A stretch of DNA of 64,000 nucleotides from Bradyrhizobium sp. AZCC 1719 (GTDB taxonomy: Bacteria; Pseudomonadota; Alphaproteobacteria; Rhizobiales; Xanthobacteraceae). This document shows positions 1-8,932 of the stretch, one piece after another. The translations under genes were made by a program, and so were the position numbers. The DNA is taken from assembly GCF_036924525.1 (NCBI RefSeq), contig NZ_JAZHRU010000001.1:4555001-4619000 (forward strand). Direction: 5' to 3'. The notes under the pieces were generated by a model. It had not been told where the DNA came from. It saw only the letters and a list, made by a program, of their open reading frames with translations, and ran no database searches. The first letter of the stretch is position 1. Each line of letters opens with the position of its first letter.

Positions 1-101
1 CTCATTCCGAGGCTCAATCTGCCGCTTTGAGGCATAGGTTAGTTGGTGGTATCCATGCCGCAGATGTTCCATTCCGTTAGCCCCTGCCAAAGAAGGTAAT
101 C

Positions 102-1055
102 ATGAAACTCACCGCCCAGGCCGCAGGCACCTTCGCGATTGCGCCGACGCCGTTCCACGATGACGGCCGCATTGACGAGAAGTCCATCGACCGGCTGACC
201 GACTTCTACGCCGAAGTCGGCTGCGACGGCGTCACCGTGCTCGGCATTTTGGGCGAGGCGCCGAAACTCGATGCTGATGAGGCCGAGCAGGTGGCGATCC
301 GCTTCGTCAAGCGCGCCAAAAACATGCAGATCATCGTCGGCGTCTCGGCGCCGGGTTTTGCCTCGATGCGTTCGCTGGCGAAGGCGTCGATGGATGCCGG
401 CGCCGCTGGCGTGATGATCGCTCCGCCGCCGCATCTGCGCACCGACGAACAGATCACGGGCTATTTCAAGCAGGCGCAGGAAGCGATCGGCGACGACATT
501 CCCTGGGTGCTGCAGGACTATCCGCTGACGCTCAACGTCATCTTCACGCCCGCCGTGATCCGCAAAATCGTGATGGATAGCCCGTCCTGCGTGATGCTCA
601 AGCACGAGGACTGGCCGGGCCTGGAGAAGATCTCGACGCTCCGAAACTTCCAGAAGGACGGCTCGCTGCGGCCGCTCTCAATCCTGGTCGGCAATGGCGG
701 GCTGTTCCTCGATTTCGAGATGGAGCGCGGCGCCGACGGCGCCATGACCGGCTACGCTTTCCCGGAACTGTTGATCGACGTTGTGAAGCTGTCGAAGGCC
801 GGCAAGCGCGACGCCGCGCACGATCTGTTCGATGCGCATCTGCCGCTGATCCGCTACGAGCAGCAGCCAGGCGCGGGCCTGTCGGTGCGCAAATACGTGC
901 TGCAGAAGCGCGGCATCATCTCCTCCAGCGCGCAGCGCAAGCCGGGCGCGACGATTACGGCAACAGCAAAGGCCGAAGTCGATTATCTGCTGTCGCGGGT
1001 CGCGCGCGTCGACCGCCGCGCCAATCTGCAACCGCAATCCAGTGCGGCGGGCTAG
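102..1055 (+). CDS. Dihydrodipicolinate synthase (DapA)-superfamily aldolase
   Basis: A 317-residue class I aldolase-type TIM barrel of the DapA/NanA superfamily. Members form a Schiff base between a lysine and a 2-oxo acid substrate. The catalytic lysine is recognisable as K167 (VMLKHED) and the accessory tyrosine as Y140 (LQDYPL); the early GILGEAP stretch replaces the usual GTTGE loop. The barrel is preceded by an ordinary ATG with AAGAAGG just upstream. The divergent loop and the C-terminal extension past residue 290 argue against true lysine-biosynthetic DapA, so it is more likely a catabolic aldolase or dehydratase of unknown substrate. Its 3' end nearly abuts the NUDIX gene, so the two are probably co-transcribed. 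Family assignment is firm; the substrate is not known. Confidence 0.9.
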   Translation: MKLTAQAAGTFAIAPTPFHDDGRIDEKSIDRLTDFYAEVGCDGVTVLGILGEAPKLDADEAEQVAIRFVKRAKNMQIIVGVSAPGFASMRSLAKASMDAGAAGVMIAPPPHLRTDEQITGYFKQAQEAIGDDIPWVLQDYPLTLNVIFTPAVIRKIVMDSPSCVMLKHEDWPGLEKISTLRNFQKDGSLRPLSILVGNGGLFLDFEMERGADGAMTGYAFPELLIDVVKLSKAGKRDAAHDLFDAHLPLIRYEQQPGAGLSVRKYVLQKRGIISSSAQRKPGATITATAKAEVDYLLSRVARVDRRANLQPQSSAAG

Positions 1056-1059
1056 TCAC

Positions 1060-1860
1060 ATGGCCGAAGCCGTCGCCCCGCGTCCTGCATCCACGATCCT
1101 GCTGCTGCGCGACAGCGCAGACGCCAGGGAAATCGAGGTCTTCATGATGGTTCGCCATTATGAGATCGACTTCAATTCCGGCGCGCTGGTATTTCCGGGC
1201 GGCAGTGTCGACAAGGGCGACAAGGAGATCATCGCGCGGCCCGAGCTCTATTCGGGCGGCGAGGGGCTCGATGAGGCGACGCTGAGCTTTCGGATTGCTG
1301 CGATCCGCGAAACGTTTGAGGAGAGCGGCATCCTGCTGGCACGGCCCAAGGGGGCGACGGCGCTGATCGATGCCAAGCGCGCCAGCGAGATCGAGGCGGC
1401 ACATCGCGCCGACCTCTGTGACAGCAAGATCACCTTCCTCAACGTACTGGCCGACAACGGCATGGTGCTGGCGCTCGACGAGCTCGTGCCCTATGCCCAC
1501 TGGATCACCCCGGAGGGCATGCCCAAGCGGTTCGACACCTGGTTCTTCCTTGCCGCCGCGCCACCCGAGCAGGTCGGCGCCCATGACGGCAGGGAATCCA
1601 CCGACTCGATCTGGGTGTCGCCGCGCGAGGCGCTGGAGGGCGGCGAGAGCGGGCGCTTCAAGCTGCCGTTCCCGACCACCCGCAACCTGATCAAGCTCGG
1701 CAAGCAGGCCAGCGTGAAAGCTGCGCTCGACGACTCCAGAGGCAAATCGGTCGTCACCGTGACGCCGGTCATGACCCGGAACAATGGCGGCCGCCAGCTC
1801 CGCATTCCCCCCGAAGCCGGCTATGACGGCGAGGTATTCGAGGTCGGCTCGGTCGGCTAG
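1060..1860 (+). CDS. NUDIX hydrolase (NUDT19/CoA-pyrophosphatase-like)
   Basis: A 266-residue NUDIX-fold pyrophosphohydrolase. The NUDIX box core RETFEESGI is at about residues 83-91 and is preceded by the FPGG motif of the family (LVFPGGSVDKGD). The length and the long insertion before the C-terminal helix fit the NUDT19/RNA8-like subgroup, whose characterised members cleave CoA or nucleoside diphosphate derivatives. The ATG at 1060 is preferred over an upstream GTG at 1042, because translation from 1042 would overlap the stop of the preceding aldolase gene. Five bases separate it from that stop, so the two are probably an operon. The exact substrate is inferred only from family resemblance. 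Confidence 0.88.
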   Translation: MAEAVAPRPASTILLLRDSADAREIEVFMMVRHYEIDFNSGALVFPGGSVDKGDKEIIARPELYSGGEGLDEATLSFRIAAIRETFEESGILLARPKGATALIDAKRASEIEAAHRADLCDSKITFLNVLADNGMVLALDELVPYAHWITPEGMPKRFDTWFFLAAAPPEQVGAHDGRESTDSIWVSPREALEGGESGRFKLPFPTTRNLIKLGKQASVKAALDDSRGKSVVTVTPVMTRNNGGRQLRIPPEAGYDGEVFEVGSVG

Positions 1861-1945
1861 CATAGTTCGACGGGTAACGAAGTATCTATGTATGTCCGCG
1901 CGGTAGACTCTGCTTCGAAGGCAATTGAGAACGGGCCGGCGAAGC

Positions 1946-2863
1946 ATGGCAGAAGCACATCCGCGACTTGCGGGCACGGCGACCGAACTGGCACTGCTGC
2001 TGGCGTTGGCGACACTGTGGGGTGCCTCGTACACATTCATCAGGATCGGCGTGGCGACGATTCCGCCGATCACATTGATCGCGTGCCGCACGCTGATTGC
2101 CGGATTGCTGCTGCTGGCCATCATGCGCTGGCGCGGTGTGAGAATACCGGTTGATGCCGCGACCTGGCGACGCTTCCTGTTTCAGACCTGCCTCAACAGC
2201 GTGATCCCGTGGACGATGGTTGCCTGGGGAGCGCAGGCGTTGGACGCGGGGGTGGCAACCATCCTCAATTCCACCGCGCCGATATTCACGTTTTTCCTGA
2301 CACTGGCCGTCACGCGCCATGAGGCTGTGACGTCACGAAAGCTGCTCGGCGTCATCGCCGGGATGGCCGGCATTTGCCTGATCGTCGGCGTGCAGGCGCT
2401 CTCCGGCTTCGGCGAGGAGCTGGCCGCCCAGATCGTGATGGTACTTGCCGCCATCTGCTACGCTGGCGCGGCGATCCTCGGCCGGGGTTTTAAGGATCTC
2501 GATCCGATTGTGCCCGCGGCCGGATCGTTGCTGTGCGGCGCGGCGCTGCTGATTCCGGTGAGTCTGGTCGCGGAGCGGCCATGGACGCTGCAGCCGTCGA
2601 CCAGCTCGATACTGGCGCTGGTCGCGCTCGCGGTGTTTTCCACGGCACTCGCCCTCGTGATCTATTTTCGCCTGATCCGAACCTTGGGCTCGGTCGGCAC
2701 CACCGCGCAGGCCTATCTGCGGGTGCCGATCGGTGTCGCGGTGGGCGTGGTTTTTCTCGGCGAGCAGCCGAGTTCGACCGCCTGGATCGGCCTTGCCTGT
2801 GTCGTCGTCGGCGTCGCCGCGATGACGATCCCGGAGCGGAAGCGGTCCGCCGCGGCGGCGTGA
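1946..2863 (+). CDS. EamA/DMT-family transporter
   Basis: A 305-residue inner-membrane protein made almost entirely of hydrophobic segments, with two EamA repeats (roughly residues 10-140 and 150-290), giving about ten helices as in the drug/metabolite transporter superfamily. The WGASYTFIRIG stretch in the first helix and GEQPSSTAWIG near the end are typical of the family. An in-frame TTG at 1925 exists, but the ATG at 1946 gives the usual short cytoplasmic N-terminus. Such proteins export amino acids, purines or other small metabolites; the substrate cannot be told from sequence. Its end faces a convergent SnoaL-like gene. Confidence 0.88.
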   Translation: MAEAHPRLAGTATELALLLALATLWGASYTFIRIGVATIPPITLIACRTLIAGLLLLAIMRWRGVRIPVDAATWRRFLFQTCLNSVIPWTMVAWGAQALDAGVATILNSTAPIFTFFLTLAVTRHEAVTSRKLLGVIAGMAGICLIVGVQALSGFGEELAAQIVMVLAAICYAGAAILGRGFKDLDPIVPAAGSLLCGAALLIPVSLVAERPWTLQPSTSSILALVALAVFSTALALVIYFRLIRTLGSVGTTAQAYLRVPIGVAVGVVFLGEQPSSTAWIGLACVVVGVAAMTIPERKRSAAAA

Positions 2864-2870
2864 ATCGGCT

Positions 2871-3293
2871 TCACGCCAGGAAGGCGTCGACCAGCGCCTG
2901 GTCCTGGTCGTAGACCCAGCATTCGGAAAGCAGTCCGTCGCGCACGGTGTACACCAGCAACCGCTCGACCTCGGCCGTTCTGCTGTCGCGCTCAAAGCGC
3001 TCGCGGACTAGCAGCGCGCCGTGTTCGGGTCCGGCCATGACGTCGACAATGGCGAGCAGCTTACGACTGGTGCGCTTGGTGACCTCAGCCAGGACGGCGA
3101 GCGCGGCGACCTTGCCCCTGTGATCGCCGGAGAGCGGATTACGGCCGAAATAATGCAGCGTAAAGTCGCTATGATAACAGGCGGCAAGTGCTGCACGATC
3201 GCCGGCGAGCCACGCGCTCGCATAGCGGCCGAGGGCCTCTCGGTTGCGCTCAATCGCAGCTTTGGGCTCGATTTCAGAACGGCTATTTGCCAT
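2871..3293 (-). CDS. SnoaL-like / NTF2-fold protein
   Basis: A 140-residue protein of the cone-shaped NTF2/SnoaL fold, which is used for small-molecule isomerases, hydratases and ligand-binding proteins. The N-terminal helix (RNREALGRYASAWLAGD), the following FTLHYFGRNPLSGDHRG strand region and the terminal ECWVYDQDQALVDAFLA pattern are typical of the polyketide-cyclase-like group. No catalytic residue can be named with confidence. It is divergent from the AraC-type regulator at 3370, with 76 bp between the starts, so that regulator is a candidate controller. Function is unknown beyond the fold. Confidence 0.8.
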   Translation of the reverse strand: MANSRSEIEPKAAIERNREALGRYASAWLAGDRAALAACYHSDFTLHYFGRNPLSGDHRGKVAALAVLAEVTKRTSRKLLAIVDVMAGPEHGALLVRERFERDSRTAEVERLLVYTVRDGLLSECWVYDQDQALVDAFLA

Positions 3294-3369
3294 CGTTGTC
3301 CATCTCGTGGGTCGTTGTCATCCGCAATGATTGAACCGGCCGAACCTTTGGGGCTTTCAGGAACTGGCT

Positions 3370-4140
3370 ATGGGCGAGACGGCGGCAGCGAAATTGATCG
3401 GATGGGGCGCCCGCGTGCTGTATCTGGGTCCGGCCTTCGGGCTGACGCCGCACCGGAACGCGACCGCCGTTCTTGCCGTCGGCCTCGACGGGCGGCTGGA
3501 AGTCGCTGACGGTCCGAGCGATTGCACGACGCCGTATCGCGCAGCGCGCAGCGTGCTGATCCTGCCCAACAGCCAGCACCATTTGCGCATCGAGCGGGGC
3601 CGGATGGCCTTCCTCTACGTCGATCCGTTCGGACGCGATCTCAGGGCGGTGATCACGCGGATGACGACAGTGACGCCGCGCGCAGCCTTCGATCTGCGGG
3701 AAGAGCCCGCTGTGATCGATATCCTGACGGGGTTGGCCGAAAACCGCATCGCGGCACCGGAGGGGCGCGCATCCCTCGGCGGGCTATTGGGTATCGGCGG
3801 GCAGGCTGAACCCAACGCGCGCATTGCCGGAGCACTGCGGCATATGCGGGACGAGCCGCACCGCGCACACCGGCTGACGAGCCTTGCTGCCCGCGCAGGC
3901 CTGTCGCCGTCACGCTTCCTGCATTTGTTCAAGGCAGAGACCGGGGTGCCGCTGCGGCGCTACCGCATCTGGAACCGGATGGGTGCCGCGGTCCGCGCCA
4001 GCGGCGAGGGTGCATCCCTGACGGAGGCCGCCCACGCGGCCGGCTTCGCGAGCTCGGCACATTTCTCCAGCGCATTTCGCGACATGTTCGGCATGATGCC
4101 CTCGGACCTGGCGAAGGCCCTGAAGCCGGGGGCGGGCTGA
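3370..4140 (+). CDS. AraC-family transcriptional regulator
   Basis: A 256-residue cytoplasmic DNA-binding protein. The last about 100 residues hold the two helix-turn-helix motifs of AraC proteins (LTSLAARAGLSPSRFLHLFK and LTEAAHAAGFASSAHFSSAF), ending in the usual FRDMFGMMPSD block. The N-terminal half is a cupin-like sensor with the pattern of an arabinose-binding-type barrel. I chose the ATG at 3370 because the in-frame TTG at 3331 lies in the divergent intergenic region. It is transcribed away from the SnoaL-like gene and may control it; the effector is unknown. Confidence 0.87.
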   Translation: MGETAAAKLIGWGARVLYLGPAFGLTPHRNATAVLAVGLDGRLEVADGPSDCTTPYRAARSVLILPNSQHHLRIERGRMAFLYVDPFGRDLRAVITRMTTVTPRAAFDLREEPAVIDILTGLAENRIAAPEGRASLGGLLGIGGQAEPNARIAGALRHMRDEPHRAHRLTSLAARAGLSPSRFLHLFKAETGVPLRRYRIWNRMGAAVRASGEGASLTEAAHAAGFASSAHFSSAFRDMFGMMPSDLAKALKPGAG

Positions 4141-4248
4141 TCCAGGTGATCCGGCCCATATACCGTCATTAACCACTCGGCGGCATGTTCCCTACGGCCC
4201 GAAATACATCGTATATTGGCGCCCGATTGGAGCCCGGCCCCGACCCAC

Positions 4249-6927
4249 ATGACCGCTGAAACGCCGCCGAATTCGCCGCCGCGATCGTTCTCGCTTTCGA
4301 TCGGCCAACTGACATTCGGCAGTTTCATGCTGGTGCTGGCGGTGATCATCATCACCTCGACCGCCAGCGTCATCGCCATCCGCCACATCGATTCGACCTT
4401 TGCCGAGCTGCAGCGGCTGCAGAGCGTCGGCGATCTGGCCGAGGATATCGACCGCCGCATGAACGAATTGCGGCTCGCGGCGCGGGATTTCGTCACCGAT
4501 CGCGGCAACCAGTCGCTTCAGGTTGGCGAAGCCGCCAACGCGCTGGGCGAGATCCTGAAGAAGACACGGCTGGAGCTGGCGCCAGAGCAGCAGGACATGA
4601 TCGACGGCGTTACCGAGCGCCTGGCGACCTACCGCACCGGCATCGAGCGGATTTCCGCGCTGATCAACCGCCGCGCCGAGATGATCGTCGCGTTGCCGCC
4701 CTTGCGCGAGCAATTCGATACGGCGATCGCCGAGGCATCCGATCCCCGCCTTGCGACGGCCCTGGCTCAGACCCAGAGCCGGATCGCCTCGGCGTTGCTG
4801 GCGCATAACCCTTCGGCGGCTGAACAGGCTGCGGAAAGCATGCGCTCGATGACGATCACGGACTCAAAGCTGCGTGCGATCGTCGACGATTATGCGCTGG
4901 CGATCGTCAACATATCGATCCGCGAACGGCAGATATCTGACATCGACAGGGAAGTGCTCGGAGCGGAGGGCCGCCTGATCCAGCGCGTCACCGAATTGTT
5001 GCGCGACGTCAGCGATCGGCGGGGGCGCGTCCTCTCACGCGATTTTGCGCGGACCCTGACGGAAGCGAAATGGCAGAGCATCGTTCTCGGCACGGCCGGC
5101 GTCCTGATCGGACTGTTTGCGTCGCTGCTGGTGGTTCGGCGCACTGTGCGTCCGCTTGCCGCGATCGCAACCTCGATCCGCGCGGTGGCCGGCGGCGAGA
5201 AGAACGCCTCGATCCCGGCGACCGACGTGGACAACGAGATCGGCGATATCGCCCGCGCCGCTGAAATATTCCGGCAGACGCTGGTCGACGCCGACACCGC
5301 ACGCGAGGCAGCGGTGCGTGCGCTCGCCGAACAACGGCTTGCGGAGGAAAGTTACCGCAAGCTGTTCGAGTCCTCGGTCGACGGAATTTACGTTACGACG
5401 CCCGGCGGCGCGCTGCTGAACGCCAACCCGGCGCTGGCGCGGATGATGGGCTATGCCACGCCGCAGGATCTGATCAACGGCATCGGCGACATCGCGGATA
5501 CCGTTTACGTTCAACCCGAAGCGCGGGCGGAATACGCGCGGCTGATGCAGCGCGACGGCATGATCCGCGAATACGAGTACCAGGTTCGCACCAGCACCGG
5601 CGCGGTGCTCTGGCTCTCCGACAGCGCCAGCGCGGTGCGCAACGAAGCGGGGGAGATCATCCGCTACGAAGGAACGGTGCGCGACATCACCGACCAGAAG
5701 CGGGCCGAGGATGCGATCGCCGAAGGCCGCCGCCTGCTGCAAATGGTGATCGACACCGTGCCCGCGGTCATCAACGTCAAGGACAAGCAGCTCCGCTACG
5801 TCCTGATGAACCGCTATATGGCCGGCATTTTCGGGGTCGAGCCGGGGTATGCGATCGGCCGCACCACCGCCGAGTTGATGTCGCGCTACGGCGCGGAAAA
5901 GACCGACGAGCCCGACAAGCGGGTGCTGGCGGTCGGCAAGGAACTGGGCTTCTACGAGGAAGAATACAAGGACGCGTCCGGCCATATGCGGCAATGGCTG
6001 GTCAACAAGCTGCCGATCCTGGATGCGGCCGGCGAGATCGAGAACATCGTGACGGTTGCGCTCGACATCGGGGAGCGCAAGCGTGTCGAATCCGAGATGC
6101 GCAAGGCCAAGGATGCGGCGGAGGGAGCGCTACGGAACCTGCGTGAGACGCAGAATTCGCTGATCGAGGCGGAAAAGCTCGCCGCGTTGGGACGGCTGGT
6201 GGCCGGCGTAGCCCACGAGGTCAACAATCCCGTCGGCATCAGCCTGACGGTGGCGTCGGCGTTGGAGCGAAAGACGTCGAACTTTGCAGCGGAGGTCGCC
6301 CGCGGCGAGTTGCGGCGTTCCAGCCTGAACGATTTTCTCGATACAAGCCGCTCGGCGTCGTCGCAGCTCGTCGCCAATCTCAACCGCGCCGCCGAGCTGA
6401 TCCAGTCGTTCAAGCAGGTCGCCGCCGACCGCAACTATTCGGACCAGCGCACCTTCGATCTCGGCGATCTCACCGAGCAGGTGGTAATGTCGTTGCGGCC
6501 GGGCCTGCGCAAGCACAATCTGACGCTCAACGTCGAATGTCAGCCGAACCTGATGATGAACAGCTATCCCGGGCCGTACGGACAGGTGCTCACCAACCTG
6601 TTCCTCAATTCGGTGGCTCATGCCTTCCCGGACGGCAAGCCGGGCACGGTCGATATCCAGGTGCGGGAGTCCGGCAAGGACAATGTCGAGATCATCTTTT
6701 CAGATAACGGCATCGGCATGAGCCTCGATGTCCGCCGCCGCGCCTTCGATCCGTTCTTCACCACGCGGCGCGATCAGGGCGGCACCGGGCTCGGCCTGCA
6801 CATCGTCTACAGCATCGTGACAACCCGCCTTGGCGGCCGGCTCGACCTCGATTCCGAGCCGGGCGGCGGCACGCGCATCCAGATGATCCTGCCGCGCACG
6901 GCGCCGCTGGAGCAGGCGGCGGAATAG
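4249..6927 (+). CDS. Membrane sensor histidine kinase (HAMP, two PAS domains)
   Basis: An 892-residue two-component sensor kinase. Order: first transmembrane helix at about residues 20-45, a mostly helical periplasmic sensor (about 45-275), second transmembrane helix (VLGTAGVLIGLFASLLVV), HAMP (about 300-350), PAS 1 from about 368 (YRKLFESSVDGIY), PAS 2 from about 500, then the phospho-acceptor H656 in LVAGVAHEVNNPVG and an HATPase domain with the N box (TNLFLNSVAHAF, about 783), DNGIGM (about 819) and TGLGLHIV. The ATG at 4249 is used rather than an upstream TTG at 4216. There is no adjacent response regulator, so the partner is encoded elsewhere. The H-box and ATPase boxes appear intact. 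The signal is unknown. Confidence 0.93.
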   Translation: MTAETPPNSPPRSFSLSIGQLTFGSFMLVLAVIIITSTASVIAIRHIDSTFAELQRLQSVGDLAEDIDRRMNELRLAARDFVTDRGNQSLQVGEAANALGEILKKTRLELAPEQQDMIDGVTERLATYRTGIERISALINRRAEMIVALPPLREQFDTAIAEASDPRLATALAQTQSRIASALLAHNPSAAEQAAESMRSMTITDSKLRAIVDDYALAIVNISIRERQISDIDREVLGAEGRLIQRVTELLRDVSDRRGRVLSRDFARTLTEAKWQSIVLGTAGVLIGLFASLLVVRRTVRPLAAIATSIRAVAGGEKNASIPATDVDNEIGDIARAAEIFRQTLVDADTAREAAVRALAEQRLAEESYRKLFESSVDGIYVTTPGGALLNANPALARMMGYATPQDLINGIGDIADTVYVQPEARAEYARLMQRDGMIREYEYQVRTSTGAVLWLSDSASAVRNEAGEIIRYEGTVRDITDQKRAEDAIAEGRRLLQMVIDTVPAVINVKDKQLRYVLMNRYMAGIFGVEPGYAIGRTTAELMSRYGAEKTDEPDKRVLAVGKELGFYEEEYKDASGHMRQWLVNKLPILDAAGEIENIVTVALDIGERKRVESEMRKAKDAAEGALRNLRETQNSLIEAEKLAALGRLVAGVAHEVNNPVGISLTVASALERKTSNFAAEVARGELRRSSLNDFLDTSRSASSQLVANLNRAAELIQSFKQVAADRNYSDQRTFDLGDLTEQVVMSLRPGLRKHNLTLNVECQPNLMMNSYPGPYGQVLTNLFLNSVAHAFPDGKPGTVDIQVRESGKDNVEIIFSDNGIGMSLDVRRRAFDPFFTTRRDQGGTGLGLHIVYSIVTTRLGGRLDLDSEPGGGTRIQMILPRTAPLEQAAE

Positions 6928-6947
6928 GCGCGCGCCCGGCGGCCAAA

Positions 6948-7068
6948 GCGTTTTCAAGCGAAAGCCTGCCCCGGACTTGATCCGGGGTGGATACCGGTTC
7001 GCGTCAAGAAAACGCGTCAAAACAAGAATCTAGAGCCCGGTTCTGATTCAATCAGAACCGGGCTCTAG
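6948..7068. repeat. Intergenic palindromic element
   Basis: A structured element fills the gap between the convergent kinase and GrlR-like genes. It contains an inner hairpin (CCCCGGA / TCCGGGG, 6969-6988), flanking arms related to GCGTTTTCAAGCGAA, and then a perfect 19-bp inverted repeat with a one-base centre at 7030-7068. The composition and layout resemble dispersed REP-like elements of Bradyrhizobium genomes (recollection, not searched). The last palindrome probably also works as a bidirectional terminator. The GrlR-like stop codon lies inside its right arm. Confidence 0.6.
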
Positions 7069-7415
7069 TCGATATCAGCCAATTTGTGCAAGGTGGCGCC
7101 GAAGATCTGGCTCGCTTTGCCGACGAGCGCGGTTCCATTCATGCTGCCGCGGGTGTCCGTGAAGGTTCCGGATACGCCGATGCCGACCGGGCTGGGGCCG
7201 CCGAACAGCGGATTGTCGTTGTCGCGCGGGGTGGTGTGACGCTGCACCAGGACCTCGCCTTTGAAGGTGTCGCCCTTCACGGTGTAGCTGCCGGTGTAAA
7301 ACAGATAGGCGTCGCCGCCGAGAATCTGGCCATCCCGAAACAGAATAACGCCGCTGCCCTTGCCGGTGCGCCCATCCAGCAGGGTGACGTGGATCGAATA
7401 GAGCCCGTTCTTCAT
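7065..7415 (-). CDS. GrlR-like regulatory protein
   Basis: A 116-residue small beta-rich protein beginning MKNGLYSIHVTLLDGRTGKG, with the YTGSYTVKGDTFKGEV segment typical of the GrlR family. GrlR is the antiactivator of the type III secretion locus in enteropathogenic E. coli; homologues in soil bacteria are uncharacterised and need not act on secretion. The internal ATG at 7415 is chosen over the longer 7445 start because family members begin with MKNGLY. The stop codon lies within a 39-bp palindrome, which probably terminates transcription. It is divergent from the small exported protein at 7721. Confidence 0.75.
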   Translation of the reverse strand: MKNGLYSIHVTLLDGRTGKGSGVILFRDGQILGGDAYLFYTGSYTVKGDTFKGEVLVQRHTTPRDNDNPLFGGPSPVGIGVSGTFTDTRGSMNGTALVGKASQIFGATLHKLADID

Positions 7416-7720
7416 GGCGTCCCAGATGCCGGCGTCCGCGCCCACGGAAAGCCGGTCAAGGAGTTATGCCAAAGCGTGGCCTGCACCGTCAACGCGTCAG
7501 GTTGCCTGCCAATTCCCGTACAGGGTGCAAATCTGGAGCATGCTGCTCGGAGGTGACACGAGAATGACGTGCGGAGGACCGACTCGAGTTGGCCCGCGAA
7601 ATGCATAGTTTTCCTTGCACCGGCCGGCGGGTGCTGGAGCAAGAGAAACAGGTGACCAACTGGATGAATTCAGGCGGCCACGTGCCGCATCGATACGCAG
7701 CGAATAGCAATTGTGAATCC
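7416..7720. other. Divergent intergenic region, no gene seen
   Basis: About 305 bp between the divergent GrlR-like and exported-protein genes. It should carry both promoters. The short ORFs here lack good ribosome sites or family resemblance, and I could not pick out a convincing promoter. Confidence 0.5.
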
Positions 7721-8101
7721 ATGGGCCGCCAGCGTGTGGGCCGCTGGAAAGAGCCGCTGATCATCGGCAGCGTGTTGCTGATGTTGCCGTTGGCTTCGGC
7801 TCCCAGCGAAGCCCGCGATCTTGACGGCCGTTATGCCAACTCACCGCTGAAGCAGTGGTTCGACAGCCTAAGGAGCGGAAAGGGACCGTGCTGTTCCGAC
7901 GCCGACGGCAGCGCCGTCAGCGACGTGGATTGGGAATCAAAAGGCGGGCACTACCGCGTTCGCATCGACGGCGAGTGGCACGACGTGCCTGAAGATGCCG
8001 TCATCACCGAGCCGAACCGGGTAGGGCGAACCATGGTCTGGCCGATCCGCGGCTATCAGGGATTGAGCATTCGCTGCTTCATGCCAGGATCGATGACGTG
8101 A
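7721..8101 (+). CDS. Small exported protein of unknown function
   Basis: A 126-residue protein with a Sec signal peptide (basic start, then IIGSVLLMLPLASAPSEA with likely cleavage after an Ala-x-Ala-like site). The mature part starts ARDLDGRYANSPLKQWFD and contains a vicinal cysteine pair (PCCSDADG) plus a later single cysteine. The ATG at 7721 is preferred because the upstream in-frame extension to 7589 would place 44 hydrophilic residues before the signal peptide. I recognise this as a recurring rhizobial hypothetical family but know no function. It probably acts in the periplasm. Confidence 0.78.
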   Translation: MGRQRVGRWKEPLIIGSVLLMLPLASAPSEARDLDGRYANSPLKQWFDSLRSGKGPCCSDADGSAVSDVDWESKGGHYRVRIDGEWHDVPEDAVITEPNRVGRTMVWPIRGYQGLSIRCFMPGSMT

Positions 8102-8114
8102 GCGACTATCAGTC

Positions 8115-8238
8115 CCTCATCCTTGTGAGGCGCGCCAGCGGCGTCTCGAAGGATGTAGGCCCGTCTGTGGCCTCATGGTTCGCCTGGCGATGCGCAGCAT
8201 CGTCCGGAGACGCGCGTGCCGCGCTCCTCGCCATGAGG
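8115..8238. repeat. REP-like intergenic element
   Basis: The stretch opens with CCTCATCC and ends CGCCATGAGG, and contains inner copies related to GGCCTCATGG and CTCGAAGGATG, with repeated GCGCGCC/GACGCGCG arms. This gives long imperfect inverted symmetry between a plus-strand and a minus-strand gene end. The layout resembles a dispersed Bradyrhizobium-type palindromic element (recollection). It may stabilise the 3' ends of the two convergent transcripts. Confidence 0.5.
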
Positions 8239-8255
8239 ATCAAATCAAATGGCGC

Positions 8256-8639
8256 TCATGTATATTTCTTGTCGCGTTCGAGCAGTTCGATCGAAATGCC
8301 CTGCGGCCCACGGATGAAGCAGATGCGAACGCCAGGACGTATGGTGGTCGGCTCCTTCGTGAACTCGACGCCCTTGGCCTTGATCTCGGCAGCGACCGCG
8401 TCGATGTCTTTCACCGTCAGGCCAAAATGATCGAGCCCCTGATAGGGCGTCACCGGTGGCGGGTTGACGCCGTCGCTGACGGCAACGGGTGCGATGAACA
8501 CGTTGGCGCCGCCGAGTTTGACGTCGAGCCGCCCCGGGGCACGGACGATCTCGCCGCCCAGAATGTCTTCGAGCCAGGCGGCAGTCGCTTCGGGATCGGG
8601 GCTGCGCAAATGCACATGGTCCCAGGTAACGGTCGGCAT
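8256..8639 (-). CDS. VOC-family (glyoxalase/bleomycin-resistance fold) protein
   Basis: A 127-residue vicinal-oxygen-chelate protein with two beta-alpha-beta-beta-beta modules. Likely metal ligands are the histidine in TVTWDHVHLRSPDPEA, the histidine in YQGLDHFGLTVKD and the late glutamate in GPQGISIELLER. Members include glyoxalase I, dioxygenases and resistance proteins; the reaction here is unknown. The internal start MPTVTWDHVH (8639) is chosen over 8735 because the extension is low-complexity and the family begins here; GGGAGACC lies just upstream. It is convergent with the small exported-protein gene. Confidence 0.85.
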   Translation of the reverse strand: MPTVTWDHVHLRSPDPEATAAWLEDILGGEIVRAPGRLDVKLGGANVFIAPVAVSDGVNPPPVTPYQGLDHFGLTVKDIDAVAAEIKAKGVEFTKEPTTIRPGVRICFIRGPQGISIELLERDKKYT

Positions 8640-8853
8640 CTCGATCGGTCTCCCATTATTGTTGTTGCGGCGCTGAAGGTCGGTTGCGTCGCGCGGCAAT
8701 GAAGCCGCCAGCCAATCCACAACTCTATCCTGCAAGCCTTACCCTGCAAGCCTTGCACCGCCGCCGCAATATTGTCGAGGTGGCATGAAACCATTCCTGC
8801 TCTGGATGATTGTTGACGGCGGCGGGATCCGTACAGCGGCGGTCGTGAGAGAA

Positions 8854-8885
8854 GCCGTACGGGAAAAAGCCCGTATGGCTTTTTT
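8854..8885 (+). terminator. Rho-independent terminator
   Basis: The stem GCCGTACGGG / CCCGTATGGC (one G-U pair) is separated by a short A-rich loop and followed directly by six T residues on the plus strand. It lies 48 bp upstream of the exported-protein gene at 8933. The preceding gene is on the opposite strand, so it is not obviously the end of an annotated transcript. It could be a leader attenuator or the end of a small RNA. Confidence 0.75.
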
Positions 8886-8932
8886 CATGCGCGGCACGGC
8901 AATCGCCGACGCTGCCGGGTGAGGGCGAGGAT

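Noticed and set aside
8785..8922. 45-residue plus-strand ORF
   Set aside because: It runs through an intrinsic terminator hairpin and has no family resemblance.
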